Shown here one piece after another: positions 25,866 through 35,700 of a stretch of 64,000 nucleotides of DNA. The notes beneath the pieces were generated by a model that made no database searches, was not told the DNA's origin, and saw nothing but the letters and a program-made list of their open reading frames with translations. This DNA comes from Streptomyces sp. NBC_01451. GTDB taxonomy: Bacteria; Actinomycetota; Actinomycetes; Streptomycetales; Streptomycetaceae. Every line of letters starts with the position of its first letter. Position 1 is the first letter of the stretch. The DNA is taken from contig NZ_CP109479.1 in the NCBI RefSeq assembly GCF_036227485.1, positions 6,572,001-6,636,000 of the forward strand, given 5' to 3'. A program made the position numbers and the translations under genes.

Positions 25866-28800
25866 TCATGGAGTCCAGTTCGGATTGGTCGGGACGATGC
25901 TGGGTTTTGCGGTTCCCTTGATCATGAATACATTCGTCGGCTGGTCAACATAGCCGGCTCCCGGGTTGTTGTTGTATCCAGTGACGCCATCGTATCGGAT
26001 CACGGTGTGCCCCTCCTTGGTTGTGCCAAGGACTGTTGTTCGGCCGGCGTGGTAGGCGTCGAGAACTTGTTCCCCGTCATTGAAGGATTTGAGATATGAA
26101 CCGCCGCCGAATTCTGGGCGTCCCTCGACGTGTCGATACTGCTTTTGGCTCAGTTTGGTGGAAATGCAGGGCGTACTGTTGTGCACCAGGACCGGTACAT
26201 CTCCCGCCAGCACATAGAACGTGTGCAGGTCGTCGACCGTGAGGTTGTACGTGCGGACGTGGTCGTCGTACGCGCGGTTTCCGGTGACGACGACAGTGTC
26301 GCCCTCGTCCGTGCGCAGGGTCATGCCCGGTGTGAGGTCGCCCGCCTCGACCCAGTCGTTCTCCGACGGTGACCAGAACGGGTGTTCATAGGTCGCGGTC
26401 AGCTTCTCGATGCCGTCCTTGGTCGCGATGGACAGCTCGTTGAAGTGCTTGTCGCCGTCGGTGATGATGAGGCGTGTGACCTTGCGGGCGCCGGTCTCCC
26501 CCGTCTTCGGGTCGGTCGCCAGAACCTCGTCGCCGACCTCGACGTCCTCGATGTCCTTGGTCGAGCCGTCGGCCATCTCGACGTCTGTGCCCGCGAGGAA
26601 GCACTTTTTGCAGGAGGGACCCGGTACGTCTACATCCTTCGCCTCCTTCTTGCTGGTGTTCTTCACCAGCTTCTTGGCCACCGACTTGAGCAGACCGGGA
26701 AGGTTGATCCAGCCCGCCACCTCGGCCACGTCGTCGCCGGTGTCGTAGGCCTGGGAGTCCTCGTCGACGCCCTGGCCCTCCACGAAGTCGTCGTAGGCGT
26801 CGATGGGCTGGCTGCAGTCCTGGAACCAGCAAGCCGGGGTGAGTTCGGCCATGGCGCCCCAGCCCGCGAGCAGGTTGTGGCCGAAGCCCGCCGCGGCGTC
26901 CTTGAAGGAGCCCTCCGCACGTGGGTCCTCGGGCTCCACGTTGGTGTTGCAGCCCGGTTTGTACGCCGGGTACGTGGCCGAGCAGTCGGTCCCCGTACTG
27001 GAGGATCCGCTCCCGTAGCTGCCGGTGCCCATGGTGGACATGCCGCCGGAACTGCCGGAGCTGGAGGACTTGTTGGAGACGTAGTTGTAGTACGCGACGA
27101 CGAGTCTGACGATCGCGACGACGAGCGCGATGAGGGCGAAGAAGAACTTGCCGTCCGGGTCCGCGAAGGTGACCGGGTTGTTGTTGCTGTAGGCGTACCC
27201 GTTGATCTGCTGCGGGTCCGTGAGGTCCGCCAGCGGGTCGACGCTGACGAACCGTCCGGTGGACGGGTCGTACTCGCGTGCTCCCAGGTGGGTGAGGCCT
27301 GTTGGGTCCTGCGTGCCGCCTACGAAGCCCCGTTCGCCGACCCATGCGGTGGCGCCCGTGCCCCGGTCCTCGCCGAACGGCTTCATCTGGCGCCGGGTGA
27401 CCCGCTGGGTCGCCGCTTCGATCTGAACGCTGGCAGTGCCGTTGTGGTCGCCTGCCATCCAGGTCAGGCCGGCCACGTTGCGCACCGCGACGGTCTCGCC
27501 GCCGTGGACGTAGTAGCGGGTCGCCGACACATTGCCGCTCGCCTTGTCGAGCCGCAGTTCGGTCTCGCCGAGGTAGAGGGTGGTGCCGGTGGCGTCGCGG
27601 CGGATCAGACGGTTGCCGTCGGCGTCGTTCAGGTACTCGGTGGTCGACTTGTCCGCCTCGGTGACCTTCTCCAGGCTGCCCTCGGTGTTGAAGTCGAGGT
27701 TCTGGGTCTTGCCGCCGACTGTCCTGAGGTCGGTGTTGCCCGCCTTGTCGTAGGTGTAGCCGGTGGTGGCGGTGACCGCGCCGTCCTTCTTGGTCTCGGT
27801 GGAGGCCAGGGCGTGCGGGCGGGGCTGGTCGGCCGTCTTGTAGACGTACGAGGTGGTGGCCCCGGACAGGTGGTCAGTGGACGTCTTGCGGTTGCCCGCG
27901 CTGTCGTAGGAGAACGACTGCCAGTACTTGCCGGGACCGCCCACGTTGGCCGTGGCGGGCGCGGTCGCGCAGTCCGCTGTGGTCGTCCAGGCGGACTTCA
28001 GGCGGCGGTGGCCGTCGTAGGTGAAGCACTGACGGTCCGTCGGGCTGGTGGCCCTGTCCTCGATCTCGAGCGGGTTGCCGGCGAGGTCGTAGCGGTAGTA
28101 TGCGTCCGCGTCGGTGCCGGTGTGGGTCTCGGAGACCACGTTCTGGCGGGCCAGCCGCTTGGTGCCGGTCTCGTACGACCGGTTGATCTCCGTCCAGTCC
28201 GCCGAGGACGAGACGCCCAGCGTGGTGCGGATCTTCTCGCCGGCCGGTAGATAGTCCGTGTTCTGGACTATGCCGGTGAGGCCCTGCAGGGTGTCCGGCA
28301 TGCGCTGCTCGGTGTAGCCGTACGACAGGACCTCCTGGCCGAGGCCGCCCATCGCGGGGATGGTGCGCTTCTGCGGAGTGCCGTCGAGGTTGTAGGCGTT
28401 GGTGATGGTCCAGGTGCCGTTGGTGCCGGACAGGGCGCCTTCGGTCTTGCTGATCGTGTACTGCTCGTTCAGGACCCGGTAGTTCTTGTCGTACTTGGCG
28501 TTGGTGAGCGCGTACGCGCTGCCGCTCTTGCCGCCCACGTAGCGGATGGCGGAGGTGAGCCGGCCCTTCGCGATCGAGTCGTACGTCCAGCGCGCGAGGT
28601 ACTTGGCGTCCTCCGGCGCGGGAGCGCCGTTCACCACCGGCACCTTGCCGTCGAGCTTGCCGGTGGTCCGGCCGAGCAGGTCGTAGGTGAAGCCGACGGT
28701 CTTCTGCCGGGCGTCGGTGGTCGCCACCTGCTGGTCGAGGTCGTTGTACTCGGACGAACCGGCGCCCGCGTCGGGGTCGGAGACGCTGTCCTGGCGGCCC

Positions 28801-31800
28801 AGGAAGTCGAAGCCGTACGACCAGGAGTTGCCGTCGTCGTCCTTGACGGAGGTCAGCCGGTCGGCGTGGTCGTAGCCGTAGGTGAGGCGGCTGAAGGAGC
28901 CGGTCGCCTTGTTGCCGTCGTACTCCAGCTTCTCGGTCAGCCGGCCGCGAGCGTCGACCTTCTCCCGCACGGCCGGGGCACCGGCGGGCGGTTCGACGGT
29001 GGTCGTGTCGCCGTTGTAGGTGTGCGTGGTGCGGGAGAACTCCTTCTCGTTGGTCAGCACCTTCTCGATCACCGGCCGCCCGGCACCGTCGTACACGGTC
29101 TCCGTGCCGGCCGGGGCCGCCGTCAGCAGGTCGGCGAGCTTGCCGGAGGGGGCGGTGGTGTCGATGTAGTCCGCCGACGACGACACGGCGAGGCCGCGCG
29201 TGTCGTACTTGGTCTCGGTGACTACCCGGCCCGTGCCGGACGCGGCGGGCGTCTGGGTCTGGCGCAGCCGCAGCAGCGCGTCGTAGATGGCGTACTCGGT
29301 GCGGTACGTGGTGCCGTCGTTGTTCAGCGACTTGGTGGCGACCCAGGACGCGTCGGTGTTCTGGACCCGGTACTCGAACTTGTGCGACGGCGTCTGGTTC
29401 GCACCGCGGTCACGGTCGGCGAGCCATACGTCGGTGAGGCGGCCGAAGCTGTCGTACGCCAGGTCCGTGCGGTTGCCGTTCGGGTCGACGGTGGAGGTCC
29501 GCACACCCCAGTCGGGGGCGAACTCGGTGGTGGTGGAGTGGTCGAGGGCGTTGGTCTCGGTCAGTTTGGTCAGCGGACCGCCCGCCGCCGGGGTGTACAC
29601 GGCGTGGTTGGTCCGGGTGCCCTTGGTGTCCCAGCTGTCGGTGAGGCGGCCCAGGGCGTCGTACTTGGCGGTGGTGACGGTCTGGAGCACGGCGGTGCCG
29701 TCGGCGTTGTAGCCGGTGACCCGCTCCTGCCGGGTCGCGTCGCCCTTCGTGGGTGCCTTGCCGTAGGCCTGGTCGTCGTACGAGACCCGCACATCCGAGA
29801 TCACGTCGGTGGTCTTCGGATCGTTCGTCCGCTTCGGCGTCGCGTCGCACCCGGTGGAAACCTTCTCCGCCCGCTTGGGCAGCGACCGGATCCAGGCCGA
29901 CTCGTTGACGGCGTACTCGGTGACGACGCAGTCCTTCTCACCCGCCGCGTCCGTCTCCTCCTTCAGCGCGAGACCGCTCGTCGGGTCGTACGTCGTCGAC
30001 TTGGTGGAGGTCAGCGTGTCGCCGCCGGTCACCGGGGTGCGGGTGACCGAGGAGGCGGTACGGACCATGTACGCGTTGACCGTGCCGTAGGAGTGCTTGG
30101 CCGTTGCGGTCGTACGTGACCAGGGGGTGTTGATGGACCCGCTGGTCTCGGCGCCGTCGACCCCGTTGTACGTGATCTGCTCACGCAACTGGCCCGTGAA
30201 CTGCTCGGAGTCCGTCACCGCCTTGCCCGTGGAGTCGGTGACCGTCTCCTTGCGGGTGGTGGCGCCGGACTGCTTGTCGCCGTCCATGCCCCGGTAGTAG
30301 AGGGACACGGACTTGGAACGGGTGCCCGAGGGTTCACCGGTGGTCGTGGTGACCTTCTGGTAGCCGCGCCAGATGCCCCAGGTGCGGTACTTGGCCTGGG
30401 TGATGGGCGACTCGTCGTCGTACGCCCACGCACCGCCGCTGCTGTAGCTGTAGTCCGTCTGCTTCAGCGGGGCACCGCCGTACGGGTCGGACTCGGTGAC
30501 CTGGGTGACGACGTACTTGTGGAAGAAGTCGGTGCGCGGCTTGGGGTCCGTGCCCGGCGTCGGGTTGGACGGCGGGATCCACTTGACCGGGTAGCAGCGG
30601 CGGGTGTTGGTGTCGAGCGCGGACGGGACGTCCGTGCCGGCGACGCAGTCCTCCTTGGAGTAGTTGACGGTGAGCTTGGAGCCGGTCTCCGAGAGGACCG
30701 AGCGGACGCGCCACTTGATGAAGGGGGCGACGTCGTCACCGGTGCGGTCGACACGGTTGTGCAGCTGGATGCCGCTGAACGTCACCGCGGGCAGGGAGGC
30801 GTCGGTGCCCGCCTTGCCGGTGCGCTTGATGGAGTCCAGCCACAGGCCGGCGTCGGAGCCGTCGCCCGGGTCGGGGAAGGTCTGCCCGAGGTGCCAGGCG
30901 TTGACGGCGCGGTAGTCGGTCTCGGCGCTGCCGGAGCCGTCGTACACCTGGGTGGTGACGTCGGTCAGGCGCTTGCGGGTGAAGAACGCCGGGCTGGGCT
31001 GGTCGGTGCAGGGCTTGTCGGCGGCGCAGATCTGGTCGAACGGGACGTCCGGCCAGGCGTTGCGGTTGGCGGAGGTCAGCGAGCCGCAGGTCTCTCCGCC
31101 GGAGACCGGCAGGCAGCGCTCGCCGACGGTGAACTTCACGCGGGCCGCGGCCGGTTGGGTGGTGGAGAAGATCGTGTCGGTGCGCTGGCCGTAGTCGATG
31201 CGCTTGAGCCAGCCGCTCCGGACGTACTCGGTGCCGTTGCCGGTGGTGCCGTTCTTGGCGTAGTGGTTGAGCTCCTTGTCGTACCAGTACGTCATGACGT
31301 TGCCGTGCGGGTCCACGACGTAGTCGAGGTTCCACCGCCAGGCCTGCGTCTTGGCGCGGCCGGCGAAGGAGTCGCCGGAGGAGTACCCGGGCTCGCCGGA
31401 GTCGTCGCCGAACACCGGGAGCGTCCACACCGAGTTGGTCTCGTCCTTGCCCGAACTCCAGCCGGGCAGACGGTTCTTGCCGAACACGTACTGGGTGCCG
31501 TCGGTCGAGGTGACCGTCCAGAACTCGCCCTTGTCGCCGTTCTCCCCGGTGTCACCGTCGTCGCCGTTGACGGCGCCGGTGTCGTGGACGACCCGCTCGC
31601 CGTCGTCGCTCTTGGGCCGCCACTTGCCGCCCTCGTTCACCAGGGGCGTGGACTTGCCGTTGAGAACGAGGGAGGCGTTGTCCTCCTTCCAGCACTGGTC
31701 GTACTTCTTGTCCTGGCCGTCGTCCTCGCAACTGCCGTACGCCCGCTCGACGTACGAGGTCGACAGGTCGAAGCCCTCGCCGATCCAGGACGGCTGCGCG

Positions 31801-32699
31801 CTGGTGGAGGAGGTGCGGCCGTCCACGCTCTGCGCGGAGTAGCCGATGGACAGGTTGGGGGCCGGGCCCGCCGGGGTCGGCGGGGTCTCCAACGGGTAGT
31901 TCCAGGTGAAGTCACCGTTGGAACCGCCGGCCGACCACGTGGAGGAGGCCGCCAGCGGGGTGGCCTCGTAGGTGCCCTGGTCGGAGCCGGCTGCGGCGGA
32001 CAGGGCCATGACCATCGCGGCGGGCGCGGCCTTGGTTGCCCTGCCGGCCGTGTTCGCCTTGGGGACGGTCACCTGCGCGGTGACCGTCCCGGCCTCGCCG
32101 TCGTTCTCCGACGCGACCGGTGTGGTCCTGCGGCACTCCGCCTTCTCGGGCGTCGTCAGCGCGCACGCGGGGAGGCTGACGAGCCGCAGGCGGGAGGACC
32201 AGTTGCCGCTGTAGGCGTCGGCGAAGGAGCTGTAGTCGACGGTGGTGGCCGCCTTGCCGCCGTCGCCGCCGGAGACGGCGAACACCAGCCCGTCGATGCC
32301 GAGTTGGCCGGTGGCCTTGCGGTCGAGGACGCGTACCTTCGGCGCGTTCACCGTGCTCTTCGTCGCCCGGGTGACCGCCTTCGACGGCCGGACCCGTACG
32401 GCCGACGCGTCCGGCCATGTCACCTTCGCACGGGCCTTGGCGAGCGTCTCGCGCGCGGCGGCCACGGTCGGGTCGTGGACCTCGGTGACCTTCGGGTCGA
32501 AGGGCTCGGCCTTGCCGTACCTGGCCTTCGGCAGGCTGGTGTGGTCGCGGTCCTCGTCGGCCGCCAGCGCCGGGGCGGCGCTCAGCAGGGTGGCGACGAC
32601 CGCCGTGGACAAGGGCAGGGCGACGGACGCCAGCCGGCGCCGGCTCGCTCTGCTCCATGCCCAGCTTTTGGGCAGCAGTGAGCTGTTCCTGGACAACAC
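25866..32699 (-). CDS. RHS-repeat polymorphic toxin with HINT domain and variable tip
   Basis: Secreted giant protein of about 2277 residues for contact-dependent killing. A signal peptide (RRRLASVALPLSTAVVATLL, cleavage near ALAAD) precedes an N-terminal region, then many YD repeats (YDALGRLTDSW, YDSFGRLTDVW, YDHADRLTSVK), the RHS core (YDPSTGRFVSVDPL to NNNPVTFADPDG), a hydrophobic stretch, and a HINT autoprocessing domain at residues 2033-2174 (CFLAGTDVEMADG to VPVLVHN). The last 103 residues (26177-25869) are the toxin tip: KQYRHVEG and QPTNVFMIKGT recall BECR-type RNase toxins such as polymorphic toxin type 50, a tentative match. Start is GTG at 32699 with GGGAG 9 bases before; an ATG 20 codons upstream is less likely. 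Paired with the LamG gene upstream. Confidence 0.9.
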   Translation of the reverse strand: MLSRNSSLLPKSWAWSRASRRRLASVALPLSTAVVATLLSAAPALAADEDRDHTSLPKARYGKAEPFDPKVTEVHDPTVAAARETLAKARAKVTWPDASAVRVRPSKAVTRATKSTVNAPKVRVLDRKATGQLGIDGLVFAVSGGDGGKAATTVDYSSFADAYSGNWSSRLRLVSLPACALTTPEKAECRRTTPVASENDGEAGTVTAQVTVPKANTAGRATKAAPAAMVMALSAAAGSDQGTYEATPLAASSTWSAGGSNGDFTWNYPLETPPTPAGPAPNLSIGYSAQSVDGRTSSTSAQPSWIGEGFDLSTSYVERAYGSCEDDGQDKKYDQCWKEDNASLVLNGKSTPLVNEGGKWRPKSDDGERVVHDTGAVNGDDGDTGENGDKGEFWTVTSTDGTQYVFGKNRLPGWSSGKDETNSVWTLPVFGDDSGEPGYSSGDSFAGRAKTQAWRWNLDYVVDPHGNVMTYWYDKELNHYAKNGTTGNGTEYVRSGWLKRIDYGQRTDTIFSTTQPAAARVKFTVGERCLPVSGGETCGSLTSANRNAWPDVPFDQICAADKPCTDQPSPAFFTRKRLTDVTTQVYDGSGSAETDYRAVNAWHLGQTFPDPGDGSDAGLWLDSIKRTGKAGTDASLPAVTFSGIQLHNRVDRTGDDVAPFIKWRVRSVLSETGSKLTVNYSKEDCVAGTDVPSALDTNTRRCYPVKWIPPSNPTPGTDPKPRTDFFHKYVVTQVTESDPYGGAPLKQTDYSYSSGGAWAYDDESPITQAKYRTWGIWRGYQKVTTTTGEPSGTRSKSVSLYYRGMDGDKQSGATTRKETVTDSTGKAVTDSEQFTGQLREQITYNGVDGAETSGSINTPWSRTTATAKHSYGTVNAYMVRTASSVTRTPVTGGDTLTSTKSTTYDPTSGLALKEETDAAGEKDCVVTEYAVNESAWIRSLPKRAEKVSTGCDATPKRTNDPKTTDVISDVRVSYDDQAYGKAPTKGDATRQERVTGYNADGTAVLQTVTTAKYDALGRLTDSWDTKGTRTNHAVYTPAAGGPLTKLTETNALDHSTTTEFAPDWGVRTSTVDPNGNRTDLAYDSFGRLTDVWLADRDRGANQTPSHKFEYRVQNTDASWVATKSLNNDGTTYRTEYAIYDALLRLRQTQTPAASGTGRVVTETKYDTRGLAVSSSADYIDTTAPSGKLADLLTAAPAGTETVYDGAGRPVIEKVLTNEKEFSRTTHTYNGDTTTVEPPAGAPAVREKVDARGRLTEKLEYDGNKATGSFSRLTYGYDHADRLTSVKDDDGNSWSYGFDFLGRQDSVSDPDAGAGSSEYNDLDQQVATTDARQKTVGFTYDLLGRTTGKLDGKVPVVNGAPAPEDAKYLARWTYDSIAKGRLTSAIRYVGGKSGSAYALTNAKYDKNYRVLNEQYTISKTEGALSGTNGTWTITNAYNLDGTPQKRTIPAMGGLGQEVLSYGYTEQRMPDTLQGLTGIVQNTDYLPAGEKIRTTLGVSSSADWTEINRSYETGTKRLARQNVVSETHTGTDADAYYRYDLAGNPLEIEDRATSPTDRQCFTYDGHRRLKSAWTTTADCATAPATANVGGPGKYWQSFSYDSAGNRKTSTDHLSGATTSYVYKTADQPRPHALASTETKKDGAVTATTGYTYDKAGNTDLRTVGGKTQNLDFNTEGSLEKVTEADKSTTEYLNDADGNRLIRRDATGTTLYLGETELRLDKASGNVSATRYYVHGGETVAVRNVAGLTWMAGDHNGTASVQIEAATQRVTRRQMKPFGEDRGTGATAWVGERGFVGGTQDPTGLTHLGAREYDPSTGRFVSVDPLADLTDPQQINGYAYSNNNPVTFADPDGKFFFALIALVVAIVRLVVAYYNYVSNKSSSSGSSGGMSTMGTGSYGSGSSSTGTDCSATYPAYKPGCNTNVEPEDPRAEGSFKDAAAGFGHNLLAGWGAMAELTPACWFQDCSQPIDAYDDFVEGQGVDEDSQAYDTGDDVAEVAGWINLPGLLKSVAKKLVKNTSKKEAKDVDVPGPSCKKCFLAGTDVEMADGSTKDIEDVEVGDEVLATDPKTGETGARKVTRLIITDGDKHFNELSIATKDGIEKLTATYEHPFWSPSENDWVEAGDLTPGMTLRTDEGDTVVVTGNRAYDDHVRTYNLTVDDLHTFYVLAGDVPVLVHNSTPCISTKLSQKQYRHVEGRPEFGGGSYLKSFNDGEQVLDAYHAGRTTVLGTTKEGHTVIRYDGVTGYNNNPGAGYVDQPTNVFMIKGTAKPSIVPTNPNWTP

Positions 32700-32731
32700 G
32701 TGGAGGTTCTCCCGGATGAGAGGTGTGTGGA

Positions 32732-32760
32732 GGTGTGCCGGGCCGGCGGCCCGGCACACC
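32732..32760 (-). terminator. Hairpin between LamG and RHS genes
   Basis: Perfect 13-bp arms (GGTGTGCCGGGCC 32732-32744 with GGCCCGGCACACC 32748-32760) and a 3-base loop, in the short gap between the two genes. It could attenuate read-through into the RHS gene or protect an mRNA end. It ends only 33 bases before the RHS start codon. Confidence 0.65.
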
Positions 32761-32789
32761 GGGTGGGGGAAGTGGGCGCTGAGCGACGG

Positions 32790-35700
32790 CTATTCGATCG
32801 GCACCGGTGGCTCGTCCACCGTCGCGAGCCGGGTGATCTCCGCCTCGGACAGCACGCCCGTGTAGACGCGGAGGTCGTCGAGCCGCCCCGGCAGGTAGTT
32901 GCCCCACTCACCGTTGTCGTGGCGGCGCGCCATGCCGGCCAGCATCGTCCCGGTCGACTGGAAGCCCTCCTCGCTGAGGACGCCGTCCTCGTCGCCCTGC
33001 CGCTGGCCGGAGACGTAGAGCTTGATCGACCGGTTCACCGAGTCGAAGACGCCGGCGACGTGCACCCACCCGCTCGGCGTGTTGACCTCGTCGGACGTCA
33101 CCGTGGCGGCGGGTCCGTCGAGGACGTCCGTCTCGTACCGGCCGAAGTTCCAGTCGCCGACGGACTGGCCCGCCTCCTGCCGGTACCAGAGACGGAAGGA
33201 GTTCCGCTTGGCGCCCGGGTGGGCGATCACCGTCGGCGAGTACGCCCTGGCCGTGTCGTCGAGTTCGCCGCTGCCGATGTCGACCCAGCCCGCGACCGTG
33301 TAACTGCCGGACTGGTCCAGCTCGACCGACGCGACACCACGGCCCGTCAGCGCGGCGTCGAGGGTGAGGACGGTGCCGTGCGCGGGGTTGTCGGTGGGGG
33401 TGAGGGTCGCGCCCTCCCGGAGGCTCATGGTGTTGCCCCGGCCGGTGACGTCCGCCGTGCTGGTGCCGGAGGCCTCGTCGAACACCCAGTGGGCGATCAG
33501 CGCGGACTCGGTCTGCCCGGTGGCCGGGCTCTCGGCGTTGGCGATCGCCCACAGCTCGTTCTCGAAGACCACCCGGTTCCACACCTGGACCTGGTCGAGG
33601 TCGCCCTCGAACCAGGAGGAGTAGATGCCCAGCCCCTTCATCCGGCCGACCTCGAAGGTGCCCTTCGCCGCCCACGGCGTGGTGAACTCCGTGGCCGCCT
33701 GGAGCTGCCCGTTGACGTACAGCCGGATCTGCTTCCTGTTGTGGTCGTACACGCCCATCAGGTGCGTCCACGCGCCCACCACGGGCGGCTTCTTGGAGAC
33801 CGCGCGGACGATCGTGGTGTCGTCGGCGTCGGTCGAGTACCGGTTGAAGATCCACCGGTCGTAGGACTGCGAGTAGTACAGCTGGAAGGCGCCCATCCGG
33901 GTGCCGCTCTGCGAGGCCAGGGTGGAGACGTGGTCCTTCCCGGTCAGCCGCACCCAGCCACCGACAGCGAAGCTGTTGGTGGTGTCCAGCACGGAGGACG
34001 TGGTGACGCCCGCGCCGCTCGTGCCGTTGGTGCTCACACCGCCGCCCAGGCGCGCGTTGTCCGTCCAGGCCGTCGAGGTGAGGGCCAGCGGCCGGTTCCC
34101 GCCGGAGGAGTCCGCGGCGGTCGTACCGCTGCCGTCGTCGAGCTTCCAGCTCGCCACCGGGTCGGAGCCCTTGGCCACCCGGAACAGGTAGTCGGCGTGG
34201 GGACTCGCGTTGCCTGCGCCGTCGTACGTCTGCACCCGCAGGGTGTTGGTCAGCCGCTTGTCGGGCGCGGCCTCGACCTCGTACGTCGGCGTGTTGGCGG
34301 TGAACGTCCTGCTGCCGAGCTTCACGCCGTTGAGCCACCAGTCGTAGCGGCGTACGTCACCCGCGCCGCCCTCGACCTTGAAGCCGGCGGTCATCCCGAC
34401 ACTGCCCAGCTCCGGGTCGGCGGCGTCGCAGCTGGTGCCCGCGCACTCCTTGTAGACGGCCGAGGAGACCTTGGGCACCGGCGGACCCTTGGAGTCGACC
34501 TTGAAGTAGCAGTAGCCCGACCACGGCCCGAACAGGGAGGACGTGTCGCCCTTCCACGTGTACTTGTACTCGGTACGGGCCCGGAACTTGTACGTGACCG
34601 TCTCGTCGAGCGTCGCCGTCTGCGCCGTACCGGCCGTACCGCTGTCCGTCCATGTCGACGGCTTCAGCGAGGTCGCCGTGGTGGCGGCTCCCTTGTACAG
34701 CTCGAAGTTGGGGCGCAGCGAGGCGTTCGACGCGTCGCTCGACGTCGGCGTCGCGGTCAGCCGGGGCGTGGCGTCCCGGATCTGCGCCGGTGCGGAGGAG
34801 GCCGAGCAGGAGACCTTCGGGTCGGACATCTTCACCGACGACGGCTTGCTGTCCGGCGGCGTCACATACGTGATCGACAGGCGGGGCTTGCGCGTTGAGG
34901 TGGCGTCCGGATCCAGCGGGGACATGAACTGCTTCCACGCGATCGGGTCGCCCTCGTCGGCCCGCAGACCGAGCGTGGTCAGGGTGTCCTTCGCCTTCGC
35001 GGTGTGCGCGACGGCCGCCGTGGCGTCGAACTCGATGTCCCCGTCCGGGCAGTCGGAGGAGTGCCCCTTCGCGGCCGAGACCGTGTCCACCTTCGCGTAC
35101 CACTTCAGCGACGTGCTCTGCGAGTTCCACGTGGTGCCCGAGGAGATCTGACTCGTGCGGTACAGGTTGACGTCCTGCTTCACACAGTTCGCCGACCAGA
35201 TCGCGTACGGCGTGAACGTCGCGTTCAGGATCTTCTTGCCGGCCACCCTGCGGGTGTCGAACTGGAAGAGCGAGCGGGACTTCTTGTTGTCCACGTACGC
35301 GTCGTAGCCCACGCCCAGCGCGTGCTTGGTCTTCCAGAAGCTGGTGCCGGGCGAGTTGGACCACAGCGCGGTCCAGCCCGTCAGGGTCGCCTTGACCGCG
35401 GGCGGGTCGAGGACCACGGGGTACGAGGTGGCCTCGTTCGCGAGGAAGTCCTGGTCCGGGACGATCGAGAGGGTGTCGTCGGTGACCGTCGTGTCCATGA
35501 CGGCGGTACGGGACGTGGCGTCGGCGCTGAGGGTGTCGGCGACGGCTGCGGCGTCCGTGGTCGGGACGGCGGCGGACGGGACGGCGCTGGAGGCTGCGGA
35601 GGCCGCGCTGAACGCGGCCTTCTTGGCCGTGTCCGCGGGGGCGTCGGCGCTCGCGTCCGTCCCCGCGTCCCACATCAGCGCGGAGCCGCTGGAGACCACG

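Noticed and set aside
26178..26603. HINT domain read as an intein
   Set aside because: It follows an RHS core and is followed by a short toxin tip and immunity gene, and ends VPVLVHNS as polymorphic-toxin HINT domains do; there is no host protein extein.
26382..34898. Long plus-strand open frames across the RHS and LamG genes
   Set aside because: Antisense to genes with clear signal peptides, YD repeats and LamG domains; the frames are Val/Gly/Arg-rich and have no recognisable domain.
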